Virus record (IMG/VR): IMGVR_UViG_3300042373_001130
Span: 1 to 29,590 of that record
Strand: one strand, 5' to 3'
Length of the DNA stretch: 29,590 nucleotides
DNA from: a virus
The notes under the pieces are model-generated. The model did not search any database, was not told where the DNA came from, and saw nothing but the letters and a program-made list of their open reading frames with translations. The position numbers and the translations under genes were made by a program. The stretch's first letter is position 1, and each line of letters opens with the position of its first letter. Below are positions 15,955 through 21,900 of this stretch, one piece after another.

Positions 15955-16153
15955 TAGTTATATCTTTTAGTTGATTCCATATGGCTTCAGCATTATCACC
16001 CCAGTACATTTCACAAGTAAACTTACCATCTTCTATTTTACCAGGAGCTTCTGTAAAATAACTTTGTGCTATAAGACTTTTAGGAGCTGTAAACCTATAA
16101 CATTTTTCTTTAACCGGACAATCTTGTCCTGAACACATGGATATATCAGCCAT
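15929..16153 (-). CDS. Cys-rich small protein, possible metal binding
   Basis: This 74-aa protein begins 'MADISMCSGQDCPVKEKCYRF' and has a later 'FTCEMYWGD'. Four Cys at residues 7, 12, 18 and 46 in a C-x4-C-x5-C arrangement suggest an iron-sulfur or zinc site. I recall the 'CSGxDCPxKxxCYR' pattern from phage genomes. The function is unknown. Confidence 0.8.
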   Translation of the reverse strand: MADISMCSGQDCPVKEKCYRFTAPKSLIAQSYFTEAPGKIEDGKFTCEMYWGDNAEAIWNQLKDITNGKDNTDI

Positions 16154-16159
16154 AATAAA

Positions 16160-16615
16160 TTATTTTAAAAATTGATAAGCCCTAGTACTTTCATCTAAAC
16201 TAAAGAAGTAAGTATCTCCACTCATATCTATCATCATATAATCAGATGCTAAGAAACTTGTTAAGAATGCAGCATCATCTTTAATATTATTTTTTACAAT
16301 AGCCATTTTAAGACCTTCTGTAACTCTACCATAAGTAGTGTATTCAGTTATTCTATCTCCTTTTTTAAAAGTAATAACAAAAGTAGCATCCCCACTGTTC
16401 CCAAATTGGTAACCTTCTAACAGACTCAAAAATAAAACTATTTTATTATCTGACTTAGCTAATGATATAGCACCATCATTATCTGGATACTTAAATATAA
16501 CAGTTCTAAAATCACCATCTTGTTTAAGATAGATATTATCTCCTATTACTGTTGTTTCTTGTGCAAAAGTTGTTAAACTTAATAACAATGTTAATGCAAA
16601 TATAATCTTTTTCAT
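16160..16615 (-). CDS. Secreted (periplasmic) protein with signal peptide
   Basis: This 151-aa protein has a typical Sec signal peptide: 'MKKIIFALTLLLSLTTFAQ', with cleavage expected after 'TFA'. The mature part is beta-rich ('TTVIGDNIYLKQDGDF', 'YTTYGRVTEGL') and has no Cys or known enzyme motif. An exported protein in the early region could act at the host envelope, for instance in exclusion of other phages, but this is inference. Its start overlaps the stop of the gene before it, and its stop lies 6 bp before the next ATG. Confidence 0.8.
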   Translation of the reverse strand: MKKIIFALTLLLSLTTFAQETTVIGDNIYLKQDGDFRTVIFKYPDNDGAISLAKSDNKIVLFLSLLEGYQFGNSGDATFVITFKKGDRITEYTTYGRVTEGLKMAIVKNNIKDDAAFLTSFLASDYMMIDMSGDTYFFSLDESTRAYQFLK

Positions 16616-16818
16616 AATTCTTTAGTTTTTTCTTGTTTATATTCTTTATAATTAATCCAGAAACCAATTGCTACTATGATATTCATACCAAAGGAAGCAA
16701 TTATTTCCATAACATCTTCATACACAGTGGTCATTAAATGAATATGACCAATAGTCCAGAATGGTATAGCCAAGTTTTGACTAATCCATACTATAGTAAA
16801 TTTAAGAAAATGTTTCAT
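16612..16818 (-). CDS. Small membrane protein, 68 aa
   Basis: It has hydrophobic segments near residues 5-28 ('FTIVWISQNLAIPFWTIGHIHLM') and 38-55 ('IIASFGMNIIVAIGFWI'), followed by a charged C-terminal tail. It is coupled to the secreted-protein gene (4-bp overlap), so the two may work together at the envelope. Confidence 0.75.
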   Translation of the reverse strand: MKHFLKFTIVWISQNLAIPFWTIGHIHLMTTVYEDVMEIIASFGMNIIVAIGFWINYKEYKQEKTKEL

Positions 16819-16993
16819 TATAGTATTGTTCCGCTTTTAATCTTTGTAATGGATTATCTTCAGCAATCCAAGCATCAATAATCTGTTGCTTTTCCATTTC
16901 TTTGGCTTGTTGAATTATTTCTATTTGATTTAGAGTTGGATATTTTAACTCAAATAATTGTTCTGCTAACCATTCTACTGCTGTTTGTTTCAT
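16802..16993 (-). CDS. Small phage protein, 63 aa
   Basis: The protein begins 'MKQTAVEWLAEQLFELKY' and contains 'QQAKEMEKQQIIDAW' and 'EQYYNETF'. I recall this sequence type as very common in Bacteroidota phage early regions; no activity is known. It overlaps the next gene by 17 bp. Its start lies inside the first copy of a repeated translation-start sequence. Confidence 0.85.
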   Translation of the reverse strand: MKQTAVEWLAEQLFELKYPTLNQIEIIQQAKEMEKQQIIDAWIAEDNPLQRLKAEQYYNETFS

Positions 16994-17052
16994 TGTTCTT
17001 GTTGTTTAGTTATACTTTTCTGTTGTTCAATTGTTATACTTTTATGTTTCAT
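16990..17052 (-). CDS. Possible 20-aa peptide made of a partial repeat
   Basis: The reading frame from the ATG at 17052 encodes 20 residues containing two copies of a 'KSIT' block, each followed by Gln-rich sequence, and ends 'KQQEQ'. Both its start and the next gene's start lie in near-identical 18-bp sequences. It is either a real micro-peptide or a by-product of a duplicated start region. Its TGA overlaps the next ATG. Confidence 0.45.
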   Translation of the reverse strand: MKHKSITIEQQKSITKQQEQ

Positions 17053-17225
17053 TGTTCTTGTTGTTGATTATATTTTTTCATAAATTCAGTATCTTCACTA
17101 GGTAATGACATTCCTAATTCTACGTATTGGTCAACAATATAGGATTCTTCATTACACCAAGTACATCCATGGTGACTCATTCTACTTCCACAATTTTCAC
17201 ATTCTTTCATTGTTCTTTTTGTTTA
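16991..17225 (-). repeat. Three copies of a gene-start sequence (AACAAnAAGAACAATGAAA)
   Basis: Copies lie at 16991-17008, 17050-17067 and 17208-17225. Each contains the stop of one gene, the ATG of the next (ATGA overlap) and the A-rich sequence before it. The upstream products therefore all end in similar tails: 'QKEQ', 'QQEQ' and 'QQEQ'. Confidence 0.8.
17049..17210 (-). CDS. Small zinc-ribbon protein, 53 aa
   Basis: The protein begins 'MKECENCGSRMSHHGCTWCNE': two CxxC pairs 9 residues apart form a compact zinc ribbon. An acidic helix and a Gln-rich tail ending 'QQQEQ' follow. The start overlaps the upstream stop (ATGA). The Cys pattern and the coupling support it as a real gene. Confidence 0.8.
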   Translation of the reverse strand: MKECENCGSRMSHHGCTWCNEESYIVDQYVELGMSLPSEDTEFMKKYNQQQEQ

Positions 17226-17428
17226 AAGTAAGTACTCCATTTCTTTTCATGAGATTCTTTGACAACTACAGCATCCAGTATATCCATATTCCCATCTTTT
17301 TCAGTAAGCTTTAATAATGTTGAGTGTATTAAGTCTACTGTAACATAATCTACAGCCAAACCAGCCATGTTTAATGCAACTAACATCAAATGCTGTTTTT
17401 CTTCATAATCAGATATTTCAACTTTCAT
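17207..17428 (-). CDS. Small conserved phage protein, 73 aa
   Basis: The protein begins 'MKVEISDYEEKQHLMLVALNMAG' and ends 'KKWSTYFKQKEQ'. I recall related sequences in Bacteroidota phages ('ALNMA..VDYVT', 'KW..YF'). It is helical and has no known function. Its last codons form the first part of a repeated gene-start sequence. Confidence 0.8.
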   Translation of the reverse strand: MKVEISDYEEKQHLMLVALNMAGLAVDYVTVDLIHSTLLKLTEKDGNMDILDAVVVKESHEKKWSTYFKQKEQ

Positions 17429-17429
17429 A

Positions 17430-17636
17430 CTACTCCTTTTTTAATTCTTCTTCAAGTAAAAATTTATAATGTAAAGGCAAATACATGCTAAATGTATCAA
17501 ACATATCCATAACTTCTTTTTTACTATACATTCTTTCAGCTTGATATTTAACACCTTCTATAAAAGCATCAACTTGTTCAAGATCATATATTGAATCACC
17601 ATATCTCCTTTTAGCTTCTTTAATATGTTCTTCCAT
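17430..17636 (-). CDS. Small phage protein, 68 aa
   Basis: The protein starts 'MEEHIKEAKRRYGDSIYDL' and has 'VDAFIEGVKYQAERMYSKKEV'. The frame extends to a TTG at 17660, but the ATG at 17636, one base after the upstream TAA, is the better start. It is helical and charged; the 'AFIEGVKYQ..MYSKKEV' part resembles a segment common in Bacteroidota phage proteins. The function is unknown. Confidence 0.78.
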   Translation of the reverse strand: MEEHIKEAKRRYGDSIYDLEQVDAFIEGVKYQAERMYSKKEVMDMFDTFSMYLPLHYKFLLEEELKKE

Positions 17637-17637
17637 C

Positions 17638-18276
17638 TTATTTCTTTTTAAATTGTTCAAGCCATTGTTTAAAATTTTTCCAAGTAAAATAATATTCTTG
17701 ATGAAGCATACTTCCTCTCATATAACCCTTTTTACCTGCTTCAAAAGATAATTTCATATCTTCCTCACTATACACCCTTTCTTCATACCGTATAGTACCA
17801 TAAATAGTTGTTTTTTGTTTAGGCTCTTCTTTTGGAATGATGATTTTGTAATTATCAAACCAATGATTTTGGTATATATTTCCTGATTCATAAGGTAGTT
17901 TATAAGGTTCATTTAAAACATCAACCTTCTCACAACTCGGATTCTTAACAAACCATTCTAAGAAATCATCATCAATAGCCTGTACACTATCTTTGATTAA
18001 ATCTTGGTCTGTTGTTAGGATGATTCTTTTGCAGAAATGTGGATTTGGCTTAAAGGTATGTTTGGTTATAATATGAACATCTCCTACTGGGTCTCTATGA
18101 TAAAAAGCCCCACTATTAAATATAGAACTATCGTAAGGTAATTTTTCATCAGAAGTGATGTAGATATTTTGGGCATGTAATTCATTAGCCTCTTTATCTA
18201 ATACTAATTCACCATTAATAGTGTTTATCCACAATCTACTTGGCTTATCTGTTGGTATTACATGTATGTTTTTCAT
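17638..18276 (-). CDS. Conserved Bacteroidota phage protein, 212 aa
   Basis: The N-terminal part contains 'LWINTINGELVLDKEANELHAQNIYITSDEKL'. The middle contains 'IILTTDQDLIKDSVQAIDDDFLEWFVKNPSCEKVDV', a segment I recall from many phage and prophage proteins of Bacteroidota. Its role is not established. The C-terminal helix carries 'YSEEDMKLSFEAGKKG'. The start overlaps the upstream stop (4 bp). Confidence 0.8.
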   Translation of the reverse strand: MKNIHVIPTDKPSRLWINTINGELVLDKEANELHAQNIYITSDEKLPYDSSIFNSGAFYHRDPVGDVHIITKHTFKPNPHFCKRIILTTDQDLIKDSVQAIDDDFLEWFVKNPSCEKVDVLNEPYKLPYESGNIYQNHWFDNYKIIIPKEEPKQKTTIYGTIRYEERVYSEEDMKLSFEAGKKGYMRGSMLHQEYYFTWKNFKQWLEQFKKK

Positions 18277-18587
18277 ATCAAATCTTTTAAAAGGTTATGT
18301 TTTCTAGTTCTATGTCTTTTCATAGTTTCATTCCATTCTTTACCTCCTTTATAATAAACTTTAGAACCTCCACGGGCAGCTCTATTCTCTAAATCCCTTT
18401 CTTTTTTCTTAGGGTCTTGTATAAAAGTTATAAGTCTTCTGGAAACTTTAAACATAGCAGCTATTTTTCTTTGACTAAGTCCTTGTTGAGTCCAATATAA
18501 AACCATTTCTCTTTGACAAGGTAATAGTTTAACTCTTTTATCTAAAAAAGGAGAATCAAGCTTTAACTTTTCAGTTTTATAAGGCAT
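18273..18587 (-). CDS. Helix-turn-helix DNA-binding protein
   Basis: This 104-aa basic protein has a helix-turn-helix near residues 24-52: 'CQREMVLYWTQQGLSQRKIAAMFKVSRRLI', which resembles sigma-70 region 4 and homeodomain-like HTH. A basic tail follows ('GGKEWNETMKRHRTRKHN'). It may regulate the small-gene region or act on phage DNA. One-base overlap joins it to the upstream gene. Confidence 0.82.
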   Translation of the reverse strand: MPYKTEKLKLDSPFLDKRVKLLPCQREMVLYWTQQGLSQRKIAAMFKVSRRLITFIQDPKKKERDLENRAARGGSKVYYKGGKEWNETMKRHRTRKHNLLKDLI

Positions 18588-19120
18588 TATATCTTTTTAA
18601 GTATTAAACATCCTTCTGAGTCTAGTTTAGGCTTATCTCCAGGTATACAAACACCTTTTTTGTCTATACCATCACAGTTAGGATCAAGACATTCCATCTC
18701 AATCTCAACTTCAATTTCTGTTGGTTGTTGGAGGGATTGGATAATTTGATTTCCTTCTTGAAAATCTAAGTCTTGATGATAAGGATAACCTCTTATAAAA
18801 GAATCTGCTAATTTATGTAAAGATTTTAGAAGATCTTTCTCACTAAACTTTTTATCTTCTAACAACTCTAAAGCTTTTTTGAACCCTTCAATATATGAAG
18901 AACTGAACCCGTAGAAGTTACCTACTTTTGAAGTAAATTCTTTACTTAATTCAGCATTTGCATAATTAACAGCCAACTCTTCCAAGTCATACCCACGTTC
19001 AATTGCTTGACAGTTTTTAATAGATAGCTTTTGAAACCAATCAAGTGATGATGCAATTTTAGAATCATCTTCACCGTATAAATCCCACCTATTTAATCTT
19101 TTTACTAATTTGCCTTTCAT
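18587..19120 (-). CDS. Unknown protein, 177 aa
   Basis: A helical N-terminal region ('LEELAVNYANAELSKEF', 'YIEGFKKALELLEDKKFSEKDL') is followed by an acidic linker and a C-terminal part with three Cys ('MECLDPNCDGIDKKGVCI'). This part may bind metal. Helical segments like 'GFIEGYKKA...FSEEDL' are common in Bacteroidota phage proteins. The function is unknown. Confidence 0.78.
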   Translation of the reverse strand: MKGKLVKRLNRWDLYGEDDSKIASSLDWFQKLSIKNCQAIERGYDLEELAVNYANAELSKEFTSKVGNFYGFSSSYIEGFKKALELLEDKKFSEKDLLKSLHKLADSFIRGYPYHQDLDFQEGNQIIQSLQQPTEIEVEIEMECLDPNCDGIDKKGVCIPGDKPKLDSEGCLILKKI

Positions 19121-19131
19121 ATTATTCTAAG

Positions 19132-19338
19132 TTATTTATTAAAATGGATTAAGAAGCTTATTTTCCTTTTAATTGTAGGATACTCACTTAATAACCATAA
19201 AACTAAGTCATCTTGTTCTGAATCATCAATATGGAACTCTCCATAAGTATTTAACTTGTGTCCTTGTAACACTTCATTTTGTTGTAAATGCTCAGGAATC
19301 TCTGATAATTTAATTACTGCTTTTGTTATATATTTCAT
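19132..19338 (-). CDS. Small protein, 68 aa
   Basis: It starts 'MKYITKAVIKLSEIPEHLQ' and has 'DSEQDDLVLWLLSEYPTIKRK'. It is probably an alpha/beta protein of unknown role. Its ATG follows the upstream TAG after one base. No family is recognised. Confidence 0.72.
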   Translation of the reverse strand: MKYITKAVIKLSEIPEHLQQNEVLQGHKLNTYGEFHIDDSEQDDLVLWLLSEYPTIKRKISFLIHFNK

Positions 19339-19339
19339 A

Positions 19340-19474
19340 CTACTTCTTTTTTTTAACTAAAGGATTAGCTTTTTCTAAACAATCATTACATACCCAAACT
19401 CCAATCTCTTGCATTTCAGATTTAACTTTATCTAAATGACAATAGTAACAATTCTTTTTTACTTCTTTTTCCAT
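19340..19474 (-). CDS. Small zinc-ribbon protein, 44 aa
   Basis: The ORF starts 'MEKEVKKNCYYCHLD' and has 'VWVCNDCLEKANP' later, so there are two CxxC pairs about 21 residues apart, as in zinc ribbons. A Lys-rich tail follows. It lies exactly between two coupled genes, with one base between each stop and start, which supports translation. Confidence 0.75.
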   Translation of the reverse strand: MEKEVKKNCYYCHLDKVKSEMQEIGVWVCNDCLEKANPLVKKKK

Positions 19475-19475
19475 C

Positions 19476-19892
19476 TTAGTTTGTTTTTGTTTCAACAAGT
19501 TCAATTAGTTTGTCAAGACATTCAAGTTCTGCTTCTTCATAAGTATCAAAGTCAACTATATGTTCCCAATAATTTACGGACTCAGGGTGTTTTAAAAAAC
19601 CTATTTTATTATTACCGTATGAATATCTGTGAACTACTTTACCTTTAAATCTATCATATCTAGATTGTATGAAAGAAGGGATCTCATACTCCTCTCTAAA
19701 CCATCTAAATGCTTGTTGGAATGTTGGTCTTGATGTCCAATTTAAAAATGAAGTATTATAGTCCCAACCCTCTATTGTTAAAACATCAGAAAGCATAGGC
19801 TTATTTTCGCCATAATAAGTTAAGCATCTTTCTTTAAATCCAAGTGCTTTGAGCTTTGAAGCCTGCTCATAAGGTATAAATTCTTTTTCCAT
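19476..19892 (-). CDS. Conserved Bacteroidota phage protein, 138 aa
   Basis: The protein has 'MEKEFIPYEQASKLKALGFKERCLTYY', then 'PTFQQAFRWFREEYEI' near residue 56 and 'TYEEAELECLDKLIELV' at the end. I recall this as one of the most widespread unknown proteins of Bacteroidota phages. Its role is not known. Its start lies in a repeated gene-start sequence. Confidence 0.88.
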   Translation of the reverse strand: MEKEFIPYEQASKLKALGFKERCLTYYGENKPMLSDVLTIEGWDYNTSFLNWTSRPTFQQAFRWFREEYEIPSFIQSRYDRFKGKVVHRYSYGNNKIGFLKHPESVNYWEHIVDFDTYEEAELECLDKLIELVETKTN

Positions 19893-19893
19893 T

Positions 19894-19980
19894 TTATTTT
19901 GATTTATTTATTCTTTTACCTACATTATATCCTGCCCAAAACCAAAGTATAAAGCCTATATGTGATAATATTAATACCAT
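19894..19980 (-). CDS. Tiny membrane peptide, 28 aa
   Basis: The ORF begins 'MVLILSHIGFILWFWAGYNVG' and ends in a basic tail ('KRINKSK'). It looks like a single transmembrane segment with a positive C-terminus. It starts at a copy of the repeated gene-start sequence, which supports translation. The function is unknown. Confidence 0.6.
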   Translation of the reverse strand: MVLILSHIGFILWFWAGYNVGKRINKSK

Positions 19981-19991
19981 CTTATTCTGAT

Positions 19992-20084
19992 TTAAGATTT
20001 ATATACTCTGTACAGCGCATAGATTCCAAAAAGAGTAAGACATATTATTGCTACTAATTTGGTCATTTGAATTATATCTTCCAT
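19992..20084 (-). CDS. Tiny membrane peptide, 30 aa
   Basis: The ORF reads 'MEDIIQMTKLVAIICLTLFG' followed by 'IYALYRVYKS'. It predicts one transmembrane helix with a basic tail. The start is a copy of the repeated gene-start sequence, and the stop precedes the next ATG by 11 bases. Confidence 0.62.
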   Translation of the reverse strand: MEDIIQMTKLVAIICLTLFGIYALYRVYKS

Positions 20085-20095
20085 TTTATTCTGAT

Positions 20096-20266
20096 TTATA
20101 GATTAATTTTTCTAATATAAACAACTCTACCTCTACCTACATTTAACTTTTGTAAAACATCCTCTTCACTGTGTGCCCATAATGTAGTTGTTGTGTACTC
20201 TACTTCTATAGGCATTGTGTATGATAACCCTCCAAGTGATGTCCAATATTTTATTTCATACTTCAT
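20096..20266 (-). CDS. Small protein, 56 aa
   Basis: It begins 'MKYEIKYWTSLGGLSYTMPIE' and contains 'TTLWAHSEEDVLQKLNVGRGRVVYI', a beta-alpha-beta pattern. It resembles small phage proteins with 'A.SEEDV...L' helices. It starts in a repeated gene-start sequence. The function is unknown. Confidence 0.72.
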   Translation of the reverse strand: MKYEIKYWTSLGGLSYTMPIEVEYTTTTLWAHSEEDVLQKLNVGRGRVVYIRKINL

Positions 20267-20267
20267 C

Positions 20268-20483
20268 TTATTCTGATTTAGTTTTGTTGTATAAATGTTC
20301 TAGATACTCTTTCTTTTCTGGATTATCTACATTACTCCAATCAACTAATTGTTCTTCTGTAGTTGCTTTAGCCGTTTGAATATATCCAGGTAAACTGTTA
20401 TTCTCTTCTACTGCAGTAGCTACAATCATAGCAATTATAATAACACCAAAGTACCATTTGTATAATTCAATCTCCTTCTTCAT
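20268..20483 (-). CDS. Small membrane-anchored protein, 71 aa
   Basis: An N-terminal hydrophobic segment (residues 8-26, 'YKWYFGVIIIAMIVATAVE') is followed by an acidic, probably soluble C-terminal part. It may be an anchored protein or one with an uncleaved signal. The stop lies one base before the next ATG. Confidence 0.75.
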   Translation of the reverse strand: MKKEIELYKWYFGVIIIAMIVATAVEENNSLPGYIQTAKATTEEQLVDWSNVDNPEKKEYLEHLYNKTKSE

Positions 20484-20485
20484 TA

Positions 20486-20758
20486 TTAGTTCCTGTAAAG
20501 TTTGGCAATTCTTTTTTGTTCTTGCTCTCTCTTCTCAAAATCCTCTCTAAGACAATTTTTGAAGTTTCTTTCAGTGAGCTCAATCTTTTTGATCTCTTCT
20601 GGATCCTCAATATCAAGTAAGATATTTTTTCTTTTTTCTTTTTCATACAATTCCCAGTTATAAATTTCCATTTGTTTCATTTCAGACATTTCTCCAATAG
20701 TTAAACCTTCTGGTATGCCATCATTAGCTTCCATGACCTGCATGTAGACTTCTTTCAT
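20486..20758 (-). CDS. Small charged helical protein, 90 aa
   Basis: It begins 'MKEVYMQVMEANDGIPEGLTI' and has 'MEIYNWELYEKEKRKN', a sequence type I recall from Bacteroidota phages. A second ATG three codons earlier exists (20767); the ATG at 20758 forms an ATGA overlap with the upstream stop and is preferred. It is very charged; the function is unknown. Confidence 0.78.
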   Translation of the reverse strand: MKEVYMQVMEANDGIPEGLTIGEMSEMKQMEIYNWELYEKEKRKNILLDIEDPEEIKKIELTERNFKNCLREDFEKREQEQKRIAKLYRN

Positions 20759-21195
20759 TCTTCCCATTCTAAACCTTTTTTAATTAATTCTCTAATTGCA
20801 GTATGCATATACATATCATTTTTATCAGCATACATCTTTACTTGGCCATATAACATTTGATCCAAACTTAACATGACTTTGCTTCTTTGCTTAAGCTTAG
20901 ATTTTATATTAGGTTCAGGAAAAGTAAATGGAAATAACTTTTGTACTTCTGTAGTATTCTTAATGAATGTACCATCTTGCAATAACAACAAGAAATAAGG
21001 AATCTTTTTAGATATGTTTATTGTACTTCTATCAATTTTAAATATAAAACCTAACTCATCTTCAGTTAAATTAAACTTATAAAACATTAAGGCTAGTAAA
21101 TAGTTTCTATTATCTAAGTAGTTTCTTTTTCTTGTTTTCTTGATTATAAACACATTGGTTAAATAATCCCGGACATCTGTTTCTGTATAACTCAT
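20755..21195 (-). CDS. DNA-binding protein with DnaA domain IV-like HTH
   Basis: Residues 20-65 ('RKRNYLDNRNYLLALMFYK', 'EDELGFIFKIDRSTINIS') follow the pattern of DnaA domain IV: a basic start, a long helix, then a helix-turn-helix ending in a 'DRSTIN' recognition segment like the 'DHSTV' of DnaA. The last 40 residues ('LDQMLYGQVKMYADKNDMYMHTAIRELIKKGL') resemble a ribbon-helix-helix end. A transcription regulator or an origin-binding role would both fit. It carries no AAA+ domain, so it is not a full DnaA. Confidence 0.7.
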   Translation of the reverse strand: MSYTETDVRDYLTNVFIIKKTRKRNYLDNRNYLLALMFYKFNLTEDELGFIFKIDRSTINISKKIPYFLLLLQDGTFIKNTTEVQKLFPFTFPEPNIKSKLKQRSKVMLSLDQMLYGQVKMYADKNDMYMHTAIRELIKKGLEWEE

Positions 21196-21359
21196 AAGAA
21201 AAACGGAAATAATAGCCCTTTAAATTCAGATACTAAGGCCCCAATAGTAATTGTATTTAAGAAGCTATGATCATGAGACCATAACCACATAAAATACAAT
21301 GTCATTATTTGAGACAGCACAACATATAGCCATACTGCTCCTATAAACATTTTTTCCAT
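21192..21359 (-). CDS. Small membrane protein, 55 aa
   Basis: It starts 'MEKMFIGAVWLYVVLSQIM' and ends 'EFKGLLFPFFL', with two hydrophobic segments and a short polar loop ('WSHDHSF'). The stop overlaps the next ATG (ATGA), and this is the evidence for translation. The function is unknown. Confidence 0.7.
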   Translation of the reverse strand: MEKMFIGAVWLYVVLSQIMTLYFMWLWSHDHSFLNTITIGALVSEFKGLLFPFFL

Positions 21360-21375
21360 AAAATTTGATTTTTAA

Positions 21376-21648
21376 TTAGACAGCTAGTTCTTCTTCAATT
21401 AACTCTTCTTCCTCTACTGCATTTTCTAATGATTGATCTATTAAGATACCAAATCTATCAGCATCATAATACTCATAAGGAAAAGAATTTTTAGATAAAG
21501 ATACTTCTTTAAGAAGATATCCAAACTTACCTGCTTGGATACCCATTTTTACTGTTTCAGTAACAGTATAGATAGTGCCTTCCTTAATCCACTCATTTTG
21601 AGGAATCTTAACTGGCTTTTTAGTATCATTAATGCATATGACTTTCAT
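21376..21648 (-). CDS. Conserved Bacteroidota phage protein, 90 aa
   Basis: The protein begins 'MKVICINDTKKPVKIPQNEWI' with 'EGTIYTVTE' next, and later 'NSFPYEYYDADRFGI', a form I recall from many Bacteroidota phages (a small beta-barrel-like protein). It ends in a very acidic tail. The function is unknown. Its first 20 bp overlap the ClpS gene. Confidence 0.85.
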   Translation of the reverse strand: MKVICINDTKKPVKIPQNEWIKEGTIYTVTETVKMGIQAGKFGYLLKEVSLSKNSFPYEYYDADRFGILIDQSLENAVEEEELIEEELAV

Positions 21649-21883
21649 GTTCTTCTACAGTAACTTTAAGTCCCAAAGATACTAAATCTTCACTTATAGT
21701 TTGCATATCATACCATGAACCATTTTTTATATGACATTTACCGTTACTATGTGTAATTAATGCACACTGCTCAGCTTGAATAGGATCATGATTACATAAT
21801 TTAATCAAGCAAGCCATAACATAAGGAAAATCATTTATGTCATCATTGTGCATTATAAGTTTGTGTGTATCAGATATATCCAT
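21629..21883 (-). CDS. clpS: ClpS-like N-degron adaptor
   Basis: This 84-aa protein aligns over its whole length with ClpS of Bacteroidota. The substrate-pocket residues are present with exact spacing: 'HNDD' (Asn13, Asp14) and 'ITHSNGKC' (His45), 32 residues apart as in E. coli (Asn34, His66). 'IQAEQCALI' and the 'VSLGLKVTVEE' strand also match. ClpS delivers proteins with bulky N-terminal residues to ClpAP or ClpCP. Only six residues precede the core, compared with about 27 in E. coli, so the N-terminal extension needed for delivery there is absent. It may therefore inhibit or redirect host degradation. It overlaps the next gene by 20 bp. Confidence 0.88.
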   Translation of the reverse strand: MDISDTHKLIMHNDDINDFPYVMACLIKLCNHDPIQAEQCALITHSNGKCHIKNGSWYDMQTISEDLVSLGLKVTVEEHESHMH

Positions 21884-21900
21884 ATAACTAATATAATAAA

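Larger units (their letters stand above)
19890..20280 (-). repeat. Four copies of a 17-bp gene-start sequence
   Basis: On the minus strand TAAATCAGAATAAGATG (or one or two changes from it) occurs at 19890-19906, 19978-19994, 20082-20098 and 20264-20280. Each copy ends in the ATG of a gene. The copies at 19978 and 20264 are identical; the others differ by one or two bases. They mark four successive tiny genes. Confidence 0.82.
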
